A stretch of 31,031 bases of DNA, from the NCBI GenBank assembly GCA_034434635.1, contig DAOTYX010000163.1, positions 1 through 31,031 of the forward strand, written 5' to 3'. Below are positions 14,375 through 21,916 of this stretch, one piece after another. Origin of the DNA: DAOTYX01 sp034434635 (GTDB lineage Bacteria; Chloroflexota; Anaerolineae; B4-G1; DUEL01). The position numbers and the translations under genes were made by a program. The notes beneath the pieces were generated by a model. That model did no database searches. It had not been told where the DNA came from and was given only the letters and a program-made list of their open reading frames with translations. Each line of letters begins with the position of its first letter. Position 1 is the stretch's first letter.

Positions 14375-15834
14375 CCCACTTACCCGTTTCCCAACCTACC
14401 AATTCGCATATTCTGGTGCATGATTTCGACTATGTGGAGCCGGCCACCCTGGCCGAGGCGGTGGAACTGCTGGAGCGGCATGGCGAACGGGCGCGGGTGC
14501 TGGCCGGCGGCACCGACCTGATCGTGCAGATGAAGATGGAGCGGTTGGCCCCCGAGGTCCTGATCTCCATCGGGCGGATTCCTGGTCTGGACGGGATCGC
14601 TCCGGAGGACGGCGGGCTTCGTCTGGGGACGCGGGCGACGATCGCTGCGTTGCGTCGTGCCGCGCCGGTGGTGATGCGCTACCCGATGCTGGCTGAGGCA
14701 TGCGCCGCCTTCAGCACGACGCAGGTGCAGGTAATGGGCACCGTCGGTGGGAACCTGTGCAACGGCTCGCCCGCTTCCGACACCGCGCCAGCGCTGATCG
14801 CCTACGGGGCGGAGGTGGAGATCATCGGCCCCGAAGGGCCGCGCCGCCTGCCGCTGGAGGCGTTCTTCCTCGGCCCTGGCAAGACGGCGCTGCGCCGTGG
14901 TGAGCTGCTCACCGCCGTCCACCTGCCCCCGCCTGCGCCGGGGACGGGCGGCGCCTTTCTCAAGGTCTCCCGCGTCGCCGCCGACATCGCCAAGGTCAAC
15001 GCCGCTGTGCTCCTGGTGCGCGACGGTGACCGCGTGGCCGACGCCCGGCTGGTCTTCGGCGCGGTCGCGCCAACTCCCCTGCGGGCGCGGAAGGCGGAGG
15101 CCGTGCTTGTCGGGCAGCGTTTGGGCGAGGATGTGGTCGCCGAGGCGGCGCGGATCGCTTCGGAAGAAGCCTCTCCCATTGACGATGTCCGTTCCACGGC
15201 CTGGTATCGGCGGGAGGCGGTGCGCGTCCTGGCCCACGACGGCCTGCTGCGGGCGTGGGAGCGGGCTGCCCAACCGGCCAGGGGAACCGGCAACGGGAGC
15301 GGCGCCGATGCATCCTCCACGCCACGGGCTTCACGGGAGACGTTCAGCCTGCCCCGCTCCACTCCTCACGAGATTGAGGTGATCGTCAACGGCGTGCGCC
15401 GTCGGCTGTGGGTGCGGCCCAACGACCTGTTGCTCAACGTCGTGCGCGAACAACTGCAACTGACCGGCAGCAAGTACGGCTGCGGCATCGGCGAGTGCGG
15501 CGCCTGCACAGTGCTGTTGGACGGTCAGCCCGTCCTGGCCTGCCTGGTCCTGGCCGTCTCCGCCGCCGGGCGGGAAGTGGTCACGGTGGAGGGCCTGCAG
15601 GGACCGGACGGCGAACTCAACCCGCTGCAACAGGCGTTCATTGACTATGCTGCCTTCCAGTGCGGCTTCTGCACCCCCGGCATGCTGATGACTGCTACCA
15701 GCCTGCTGAGGGAGAACCCCGCCCCCACAGAGGACGAGGTGCGCGACTATCTGAAAGGCAACCTCTGCCGCTGCACGGGCTACGCCAGTATCGTCCGTGC
15801 TGTCATGAGCGTCGGCTCCGCCGCGGAGCGGTGA
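14371..15834 (+). CDS. Fused FAD-binding / [2Fe-2S] subunit of a molybdenum hydroxylase
   Basis: 487 residues. Residues 17-190 are a PCMH-type FAD domain (VLAGGTDLIVQMK at about 43-55, then GTVGGNLCNGSPASDTAPA). Residues 195-300 are the CO-dehydrogenase flavoprotein C-terminal domain. A Gly/Ser/Ala/Pro-rich linker follows at about 300-330. Residues 331-487 are the iron-sulfur subunit, with plant-ferredoxin-type cysteines C371, C376, C379 and C391 and the second cluster at C431, C434, C466 and C468. Electrons would pass from the Mo centre through both clusters to FAD. In xanthine dehydrogenase the FeS part precedes FAD; here the order is reversed, as if CoxM and CoxS genes fused end to end. 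It starts with GTG inside the preceding stop and is the natural partner of the upstream Mo subunit. Confidence 0.93.
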   Translation: MTHLPVSQPTNSHILVHDFDYVEPATLAEAVELLERHGERARVLAGGTDLIVQMKMERLAPEVLISIGRIPGLDGIAPEDGGLRLGTRATIAALRRAAPVVMRYPMLAEACAAFSTTQVQVMGTVGGNLCNGSPASDTAPALIAYGAEVEIIGPEGPRRLPLEAFFLGPGKTALRRGELLTAVHLPPPAPGTGGAFLKVSRVAADIAKVNAAVLLVRDGDRVADARLVFGAVAPTPLRARKAEAVLVGQRLGEDVVAEAARIASEEASPIDDVRSTAWYRREAVRVLAHDGLLRAWERAAQPARGTGNGSGADASSTPRASRETFSLPRSTPHEIEVIVNGVRRRLWVRPNDLLLNVVREQLQLTGSKYGCGIGECGACTVLLDGQPVLACLVLAVSAAGREVVTVEGLQGPDGELNPLQQAFIDYAAFQCGFCTPGMLMTATSLLRENPAPTEDEVRDYLKGNLCRCTGYASIVRAVMSVGSAAER

Positions 15835-15855
15835 CCTGGCTCAAGGAGGAGTCCC

Positions 15856-16725
15856 ATGCTGCCCGAATTCGAACTTCTAATGCCCCGGTCGCTGCCGGAG
15901 GCGCTGGAGATGCTGGCCGGCAGCGCCCCCGATGTGCTCCCCATCGCCGGGGGCACCAACCTGATCCCCGACATGCGCGGCGGCCGCTACCGGCCGGGCC
16001 TGCTGCTGAATGTGGCGGGCCTGCCCGAACTCTGCGCCATCCGTCGGGAGGAGGAGTGGCTGGTCATCGGCGGCGGGGTGACCATCGCCGACCTGCTGGA
16101 CGATCCGCTCGTCGCCCAACATGCTCCGGTGCTCCGGGAGGCGGCCAGGATGCTGGCCAGCCCCCTGGTCCGCAACCGGGCCACCGTCGCCGGGAACCTG
16201 GCCAATGCCTCCCCTGCTGCCGACACGGCGCCCCCGCTCCTGGTGCTGGACGCGGAGGTGGAGCTGGCAAGCCGGGGCGAAAGCCGTCGCGTCCCCCTGC
16301 GAGAGTTCTTTGTCCACGTCCGACGGACGGTGCGGCGCCCCGACGAACTGATCACGACGATCCGCATCCCTTTGCCGCCAGCCGGCTCTTCGGCGCGCTT
16401 CTTCAAGGTGGCTCTGCGAAATGCCGACGCCATCGCCGTCGTCAACGGCGCGGTGCGGGTGGACCGGGATGGGGCGGGCCGTTGTCAGGGAGCGCGCATT
16501 GCCCTGGGCGCGGTCGCCCCCACGCCGATTCGCGTCCCGGAGGCGGAGGCTGCGCTCGAGGGACAGTGGCTCACCCCCGAGGTCATCGCCAGGGCCGCGC
16601 GCCTGGCAGCCGAGGCTGCCCGCCCGATAGACGACCTGCGCGGCTCTGCCGCCTATCGGCAACACGTGACCGCGGTCATGGTGCGCCGGGCGCTGGCGGA
16701 ACACGGAACACGGAACACGGAGTAG
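15856..16725 (+). CDS. FAD-binding subunit of a molybdenum hydroxylase (CoxM/XdhB type)
   Basis: 289 residues. The PCMH-type FAD domain occupies about 1-175, with PIAGGTNLIPDMR near residue 34 and ATVAGNLANASPAADTAPP near 110. The flavoprotein C-terminal domain follows (GAVAPTPIRVPEAEAALEG). It passes electrons from the FeS subunit to an acceptor. AAGGAGGAG precedes the ATG. It is followed four bases later by the matching FeS subunit and then by a Mo subunit, so these three genes make a complete heterotrimer. The C-terminus EHGTRNTE is encoded by a 7-bp tandem repeat and is not part of the fold. Confidence 0.94.
   Translation: MLPEFELLMPRSLPEALEMLAGSAPDVLPIAGGTNLIPDMRGGRYRPGLLLNVAGLPELCAIRREEEWLVIGGGVTIADLLDDPLVAQHAPVLREAARMLASPLVRNRATVAGNLANASPAADTAPPLLVLDAEVELASRGESRRVPLREFFVHVRRTVRRPDELITTIRIPLPPAGSSARFFKVALRNADAIAVVNGAVRVDRDGAGRCQGARIALGAVAPTPIRVPEAEAALEGQWLTPEVIARAARLAAEAARPIDDLRGSAAYRQHVTAVMVRRALAEHGTRNTE
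16697..16721. repeat. 7-bp tandem repeat CGGAACA, about 3.6 copies
   Basis: Three perfect CGGAACA units at 16697-16717 and a partial fourth to 16721. They encode the end of the FAD subunit; the stop codon follows directly. Confidence 0.92.
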
Positions 16726-16729
16726 AAAC

Positions 16730-17209
16730 ATGGAACCCCGACCCATTATTCTGACGGTCAACGGTCGTACCCACCAGGTGGCGCTGAAGCCCAATGTGAC
16801 ACTTCTCCACGCTCTGCGGGACCTGGGCTACACGGACGTGAAGAACGGTTGCGAGAAGGGGGACTGTGGCGCCTGCACGGTGCTGCTGAACGGCAAAGCG
16901 GTCAACTCCTGTCTGGTGCTGGCCTGGCAGGCCGACGGAGCGCAGATCACTACCGCTGCCGGCCTGGGCACCGTTGACCACCCGCACCCCATCCAGGAAG
17001 CGCTGGCGGATAGCGGCGGGATCCAGTGCGGTTTCTGCACCCCGGGCATCGTTGTCGCGGCCAAGGCGCTGTTGGACCGTAACCCCGATCCTACCGAAGA
17101 AGAGATCCGCGAGGCGATCTCTGGCAATCTGTGCCGGTGCACCGGCTACAGCCTGATCATCGAAGGGATCAAGGCGGCAGCGGCGCGACTGGCGGGAGGT
17201 GAGCGATGA
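16730..17209 (+). CDS. [2Fe-2S] iron-sulfur subunit of a molybdenum hydroxylase (CoxS type)
   Basis: 159 residues, the usual size. The N-terminal ferredoxin-like domain binds one cluster through C41, C46, C49 and C61 (GCEKGDCGACTVLLNGK). The C-terminal four-helix domain binds the second through C100, C103, C135 and C137 (QCGFCTPG, NLCRCTGYS). It relays electrons from the Mo centre to the FAD subunit encoded just upstream. Its stop overlaps the start of the next Mo subunit gene (ATGA), which is strong evidence for a joint complex. No upstream Shine-Dalgarno is clear; the repeat tract occupies that place, so translation may depend on the preceding gene. Confidence 0.95.
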   Translation: MEPRPIILTVNGRTHQVALKPNVTLLHALRDLGYTDVKNGCEKGDCGACTVLLNGKAVNSCLVLAWQADGAQITTAAGLGTVDHPHPIQEALADSGGIQCGFCTPGIVVAAKALLDRNPDPTEEEIREAISGNLCRCTGYSLIIEGIKAAAARLAGGER

Positions 17210-19512
17210 GTCAGGGAGAGTCGCCGGAACTGCGCACCGTCGGAAAGCCGGTGCGTCGCTTTGACGCGCTCAGCAAGGCTATCGGCGCCACCGTCTATGC
17301 AGATGATTTCAAGATGCCAGGGATGCTCTATGGCAAAGCCCTGCGCAGCCCCTATCCGTCGGCCCGCATCGTGCGCATCCACACCGACCGCGCCCGTGCT
17401 CTCCCCGGCGTCGCCTGTGTCCTCACTGCCGCGGACATCGGCTACGCCAAGATGATCGCCGATATCCCCGGCCAGACCGGACAGCGGGAACGGCGAGGCT
17501 CCGAGACCCCCGTCCTGGCGTGGGACCGCGTGCGCTACAAGGGCGAGGCCGTGGCGCTCGTGGCTGCCGAGAGCGAAGAACTGGCCGAAAGGGCGCTGGA
17601 ACTCATCCACGTGGAGTACGAACCCCTGCCTGGCGTCTTCAACCCTGTGGAAGCGATGAAACCAGGCGCGCCGGTCGTCTTCGAGCCGGACAACGTCGTC
17701 GCCCGCTGGAAAATCCGCAAGGGTGACGTGAAGGCCGGCTTCGCCGCCGCCGACCTGATCGTGGAGAACACCTATCGGGTACCGTTCGTGGAGCATGCCT
17801 ACCTGGAGCCAGAGTCCGGCGTGGCCTGGGTGGACGAGCGCGGCGTCATCAACATTCGCGTCTCCACCCAGGTGATGGAGCACTTCCGCACCATCGCCAG
17901 GACCCTTGGCGTGCCCCAGAACAGGGTGCGCGTCCAGGGTGCTTTCGTCGGCGGGGGGTTCGGCGGCAAGGAGGACATCACCACCGAACTGTTCCTGGCC
18001 CTGCTGGCCCAGCACACCCGCCGCCCTGTGCGTCTGGTCTACACCCGCGAGGAGTCCATCCTGGCCCACTCCAAGCGGCACCCCTACATCATTCATCACC
18101 GCATCGGTGTCAAGAAGAGCGGCCGCATCACCGCCGTCCAGATCGAACTGATCGCCGATTCTGGCGCCTACCCTTACCTCACCCCCTACGTCCTGCTCTA
18201 CTCCACGGTGATGGCGACGGGGCCCTACCGGGTGGACAACGTCTGGGTGGACGCGGTGGCGGCGGCGACGAACAACCCGTTCACCAGCGCCTTCCGCGGC
18301 TTCGGCGGCCCCCAGCCCTGCTTCGCCTACGAGAGCCAGATGGACGAGATCGCCCGCGCGCTGGGAAAGGATCCTCTGGAAGTGCGGCGGGTCAATTACC
18401 TGCAGGCCGGGGACACCACGGGCACCGGGCAGGTCATCCGCCACCCGCCTCTGTTGGAGGAGACCGCCCGGCGGGCGCTGGAGGCGCTGGGGGAGAAAAC
18501 CCCCGATCACGGGCCGGTCAGGGTGGGGCGCGGTTTCGCCTCCTACTTCCAGAGTTACGGCCGCCTGATGTGGCTCCACGACACGTCGCAGGCGTGGGTG
18601 GGGATGGAGATGGATGGCACGGTGGTCGTCCGCTGCGGCGCGCCGGATCACGGCGGCGGCCAGCTCTCCAGCCTGTGCCAGATCGCCAGCGAAGTGCTGG
18701 GCGTGCCGATGGCCAACGTCGTCGCCTACACCCCCGACACGGCGCTCACCCCTCTGGCCGGCACCACCACCGCCACCCGGCAACTCTACATGTCCGGCAA
18801 CGCCGTCTTCCAGGCCGCCACCGCCGTGCGTCGGGTGCTTCTGGACCGCGCCTCCAAGCATTTCGAGGAAGACCCCGAAAATCTGGATCTGGCCGACAGC
18901 CGGGTCTTCGTCAAGAGCGATCCCGACCGCTCGCTGCCGCTGGTGGACCTGGTGCGCATGTGCGCGGCAGAGGGGCTTCCGCTCTCCAACCTGGCCCTCT
19001 TCAAGGCCCCCTTCCGTGACCCGATAGACCTGGAGACCGGCCAGGGGGATGTCTTCCCCGACTTCACCTTCGGCACGTTCGCCGTGGAGGTCGGCGTGGA
19101 CACGGAGACGGGGCAGGTTACCGTGCTCAAGAACGTCGCCTGCCACGACGTGGGACGGGCCATCAACCCCGCCGCCGTCATCGGCCAGATTCAGGGGGGG
19201 AGCTACCAGGGGTTGGGCTACGCCCTGATGGAGAACCTCATCGTGGAGAACGGGGAGATCAAGACCCCCTCGCTCTCCGAGTACCTGGTCCCCACTGCCG
19301 TGGATTACCCGACGACGCAGGTGATCCTCCTGGAATCGGGCACGGGGGTGGGGCCGTTCGGGGCGAAGGGCATCGGCGAGCCAGCGCTCACGCCCGCCGC
19401 GCCAGCGGTGGCCAACGCCGTCGCCGACGCGCTGGGTGTGCGTATCTACGAACTGCCGCTGACGCCGGAACGGGTGTTGGCGGCCCTGGAGCGAGCCGGG
19501 GATCGTTCCTGA
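17206..19512 (+). CDS. Xanthine dehydrogenase family molybdopterin-binding subunit (second operon copy)
   Basis: 768 residues. The hammerhead domain occupies about 15-125. The molybdopterin domains carry GGGFGGKED, AFRGFGGPQ with the arginine kept, PDHGGGQLSS where most relatives have GQG, and GPFGAKGIGEPA with the catalytic glutamate. Of the three Mo subunits in the window this is closest to the canonical xanthine dehydrogenase pattern. With the two genes before it, it forms an FAD-FeS-Mo set. It is followed by YqeC, XdhC and YqeB genes, the maturation factors for this enzyme class. The frame has no internal stop, so no selenocysteine is implied. Purine hydroxylation is plausible, but the substrate is not proven. 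Confidence 0.95.
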   Translation: MSQGESPELRTVGKPVRRFDALSKAIGATVYADDFKMPGMLYGKALRSPYPSARIVRIHTDRARALPGVACVLTAADIGYAKMIADIPGQTGQRERRGSETPVLAWDRVRYKGEAVALVAAESEELAERALELIHVEYEPLPGVFNPVEAMKPGAPVVFEPDNVVARWKIRKGDVKAGFAAADLIVENTYRVPFVEHAYLEPESGVAWVDERGVINIRVSTQVMEHFRTIARTLGVPQNRVRVQGAFVGGGFGGKEDITTELFLALLAQHTRRPVRLVYTREESILAHSKRHPYIIHHRIGVKKSGRITAVQIELIADSGAYPYLTPYVLLYSTVMATGPYRVDNVWVDAVAAATNNPFTSAFRGFGGPQPCFAYESQMDEIARALGKDPLEVRRVNYLQAGDTTGTGQVIRHPPLLEETARRALEALGEKTPDHGPVRVGRGFASYFQSYGRLMWLHDTSQAWVGMEMDGTVVVRCGAPDHGGGQLSSLCQIASEVLGVPMANVVAYTPDTALTPLAGTTTATRQLYMSGNAVFQAATAVRRVLLDRASKHFEEDPENLDLADSRVFVKSDPDRSLPLVDLVRMCAAEGLPLSNLALFKAPFRDPIDLETGQGDVFPDFTFGTFAVEVGVDTETGQVTVLKNVACHDVGRAINPAAVIGQIQGGSYQGLGYALMENLIVENGEIKTPSLSEYLVPTAVDYPTTQVILLESGTGVGPFGAKGIGEPALTPAAPAVANAVADALGVRIYELPLTPERVLAALERAGDRS

Positions 19513-19526
19513 ACAGGATGTAGGAC

Positions 19527-20318
19527 ATGGGACTGGCGGCGGCGCTGGGCGTAAGGGCCGGGGAGACCGTCGCTCTGGTCGGCGCGGGTGGCAAGACGAC
19601 GGCCGCCTGGCGCCTGCTGAGAGAGTTGTCCGCCAGCGGCCAGCAGGTCGTCTTCACCACCACCACCCGCATTTTCTGCCCGCGGGAAACGCGGCTGCTT
19701 CTGGCTGCCCGCCCCGACCCGATAGAGATAGCGCGATGGCTGGCGGAGGAGCCGGCTCTGGTGTTGGCTGCGGCCCACGGCGAGCGCGGCGACGCCGATC
19801 ACGCCGCCCGCTGCCCCTATCCCGCCGACCCGGTCAAACTGGTGGGGCTGGAGCCAGAGGTCGTGGGCGACCTGGCCCGCGCCCTGCCAGGAGTCACCTG
19901 GCTGGTCGAGGCGGACGGGGCGAAGGGGCGGCTGCTCAAGGCTCCGGCGGAGCACGAGCCGGTGGTGCCGGTCACGGCAGACCGCGCCATCATCGTCGCC
20001 GGGCTGGGGGCGCTTGGCGCGCCGCTCGACGAGCGGACCGTCCACCGGCCCGAACGGGCCGCCTGGCTGCTCGGCGTGCCGGCGGGTACGCCCATCACTC
20101 CTGCGCTCGTCGCCCGGCTGATCGCCCATCCCGCTGGCGGGCTGAAGGGACTGCCGCCCCGCGCCGCGGTCGTCGTCCTGCTCGCCCGCTGGGACGGCCC
20201 GCCGCGCGACGAGGAGGCCGCTGAAGTTGCCCGGCACCTGTTGAGCGAGACGCGCATCGCCAGCGTGGTCCAGGCCAACCTGCGCGCTGGTGAGGCTGTG
20301 GTCTTGATGAGGAGGTAG
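19527..20318 (+). CDS. yqeC: Selenium-dependent molybdenum hydroxylase accessory protein YqeC
   Basis: 263 residues. It begins with a Walker A-like loop, VGAGGKTT (about residues 18-25), followed by TTTTRIF. The middle contains the family signature EADGAKGRLLKAPAEHEPVVP. YqeC is known from comparative genomics as a marker found with YqeB and an orphan SelD in genomes that make selenium-dependent molybdenum hydroxylases. Its molecular action is not established; the loop suggests ATP or GTP binding. It lies 14 bp after the second Mo subunit and 3 bp before xdhC, within the hydroxylase operon. Confidence 0.87.
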   Translation: MGLAAALGVRAGETVALVGAGGKTTAAWRLLRELSASGQQVVFTTTTRIFCPRETRLLLAARPDPIEIARWLAEEPALVLAAAHGERGDADHAARCPYPADPVKLVGLEPEVVGDLARALPGVTWLVEADGAKGRLLKAPAEHEPVVPVTADRAIIVAGLGALGAPLDERTVHRPERAAWLLGVPAGTPITPALVARLIAHPAGGLKGLPPRAAVVVLLARWDGPPRDEEAAEVARHLLSETRIASVVQANLRAGEAVVLMRR

Positions 20319-20321
20319 AGC

Positions 20322-21107
20322 ATGTTCGAAGAAATCGAGCGGGTATACGCCGCTGCCCTGGAGGCCATCCGTCAGGGCGAGCCGGCCGCCCTGGCTACGG
20401 TGATCGAGACCCACGGCGCAACCCCTCGCGGCGCTTCCGCCAAGATGCTCATCTACGCCGACGGGCGCACCGTGGGCACTGTGGGCGGGGGCGGCGTAGA
20501 GGCGCGTGTCATCGAGGAGGCGAAGGCCGCCATCGCCGAGGGCCAGTCCCGACTGCTGGAGTACCGATTGGTGGACGAGCAACGCGGCGACCCCGGCATC
20601 TGCGGCGGGGACATGCGGTTGTTCGTCGAGGTGCTGGCTGCTCGCCCATTGCTCCTGATCATCGGTGGGGGACACATCGGCCAGGCCGTGGCCGAACTGG
20701 GGGCTTTCCTCGGCTACCGCATCGCTGTGGTGGACGAGCGACCGGAGATGGTCACGCCGGAACGTTTCCCGTGGGCCGAGGCGCGTCTGACCGGCGATCC
20801 GTTGCAGCAGGTGGCGGACTTCCCGCTCACGCCGCAGACCTACGTGGTGATGGTCACCCCCCACCACACGATGGACGAGCGGATGCTGAAGGTGCTGGAC
20901 GGCCGCCCCTGCGCCTACATCGGCCTGATCGGCAGTCGGCGCCGCACCGCCCACACCTTCGGGCAGGCCCGCGCGTTGGGCGTGTCGGAGGAGTTGCTGC
21001 AGCGCGTGCACACCCCCATCGGTCTGGACATCGGCGCCGAAAGCCCACGGGAGATCGCCGTCAGCATCCTGGCCGAGGTTATCGCCGTGCAGCGGGGGCG
21101 AGGATGA
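20322..21107 (+). CDS. xdhC: XdhC/CoxI family molybdenum-enzyme maturation protein
   Basis: 261 residues with the two XdhC domains. The N-terminal one has ATPRGASAKMLIYADGRTVGTVGGG and GDPGICGG with C94. A Rossmann fold follows, with IIGGGHIGQAVA (GGGHIG at 115-120) and the C-terminal YIGLIGSRRR. XdhC binds molybdenum cofactor, supports its sulfuration and inserts it into xanthine dehydrogenase apoenzymes. With YqeC before and YqeB after, it completes a maturation set. The stop overlaps the yqeB start (ATGA). Confidence 0.93.
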   Translation: MFEEIERVYAAALEAIRQGEPAALATVIETHGATPRGASAKMLIYADGRTVGTVGGGGVEARVIEEAKAAIAEGQSRLLEYRLVDEQRGDPGICGGDMRLFVEVLAARPLLLIIGGGHIGQAVAELGAFLGYRIAVVDERPEMVTPERFPWAEARLTGDPLQQVADFPLTPQTYVVMVTPHHTMDERMLKVLDGRPCAYIGLIGSRRRTAHTFGQARALGVSEELLQRVHTPIGLDIGAESPREIAVSILAEVIAVQRGRG

Positions 21108-21916
21108 CCGCCGGGCAGCGTGTGGTGGTGAAGGGAGGCGGCGACCTGGGCACGGGCGTCGCCTGGCGGCTGCACCGTTGTGGCTTCCGCGTGCTCGTCA
21201 CCGAGACCGCCCAGCCCACCGTCATCCGCCGCACGGTGGCTTTCGCCTCGGCGGTGATGGAGGGCACGATCACTGTGGACGGGGTCACTGCCCGCCGCGT
21301 GGGAGGCGATGCCGCCATCGCTGCGGCCTGGGCCGCCGACGAGGTGCCGGTGCTGGTGGACCCCGAGGCGACGGTCGTGTCGCGGCTACGCCCTGACGCC
21401 GTGGTGGACGCGATCCTCGCCAAGCGCAACCTGGGCACGCGCATCACCGACGCGCCGGTGGTGGTGGCCCTGGGGCCGGGCTTCACCGCCGGGGTGGACT
21501 GTCACGCTGTGGTGGAAACATTGCGCGGCCACGACCTGGGACGGGTGCTGCTCAGCGGGAGCGCCGCGCCGAACACCGGCGTGCCGGGCGAGGTGGGCGG
21601 CGAGAGCGCGCGGCGGGTCGTGCGCGCCCCCGTTGCCGGGACCTTCCGCGGCGTGCGGGCCATCGGCGACCTTGTGCGGACTGGCGACGTGGTGGCCCTC
21701 GTGGATGAGACGCCGGTGCTCTCCCCGCTGGATGGTGTCCTGCGCGGCCTGTTGTACGACGGGCTGCCCGTCCATGAAGGTATGAAGGTGGGGGACGTGG
21801 ACCCCCGCGGTGTTGTTGCCCATTGCTTCACCATCTCCGACAAGGCGCTGGCGGTCGGCGGCGGGGTGGTGGAGGCCATTCTGTTCCTGTCCGGCAGGAG
21901 GAAGGAGAGCGAATGA
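21104..21916 (+). CDS. yqeB: EF2563/YqeB family selenium-dependent molybdenum hydroxylase system protein
   Basis: 270 residues from the ATG that overlaps the xdhC stop; a longer open frame from 20771 is a shadow of xdhC. The start VVVKGGGDLGTGVAWRLHRCGF is the family's Rossmann-like N-terminus. The central VVALGPGFTAGVDCHAVVET and VRAPVAGTFRG segments and the C-terminal FTISDKALAVGGGVVEAIL are also recognisable. YqeB is a diagnostic partner of selenium-dependent molybdenum hydroxylases. Its biochemical step, perhaps handling the labile selenium or the cofactor, is unknown. Its stop overlaps the next start, showing a continuous operon. Confidence 0.9.
   Translation: MTAGQRVVVKGGGDLGTGVAWRLHRCGFRVLVTETAQPTVIRRTVAFASAVMEGTITVDGVTARRVGGDAAIAAAWAADEVPVLVDPEATVVSRLRPDAVVDAILAKRNLGTRITDAPVVVALGPGFTAGVDCHAVVETLRGHDLGRVLLSGSAAPNTGVPGEVGGESARRVVRAPVAGTFRGVRAIGDLVRTGDVVALVDETPVLSPLDGVLRGLLYDGLPVHEGMKVGDVDPRGVVAHCFTISDKALAVGGGVVEAILFLSGRRKESE

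Noticed and set aside
17146..19146. 666-codon open frame on the minus strand
   Set aside because: It is antisense to the second Mo subunit and has low-complexity His/Gly/Asp composition. No ribosome-binding site or known domain.
7811..19512. Selenocysteine in the Mo subunits
   Set aside because: All three frames are open with no internal TGA. Selenium dependence, if real, would come from a labile cofactor.
20771..21103. 111-residue N-terminal extension of YqeB
   Set aside because: It overlaps the conserved C-terminal half of xdhC out of frame. The ATG at 21104 overlaps the xdhC stop and starts the known YqeB N-terminus.
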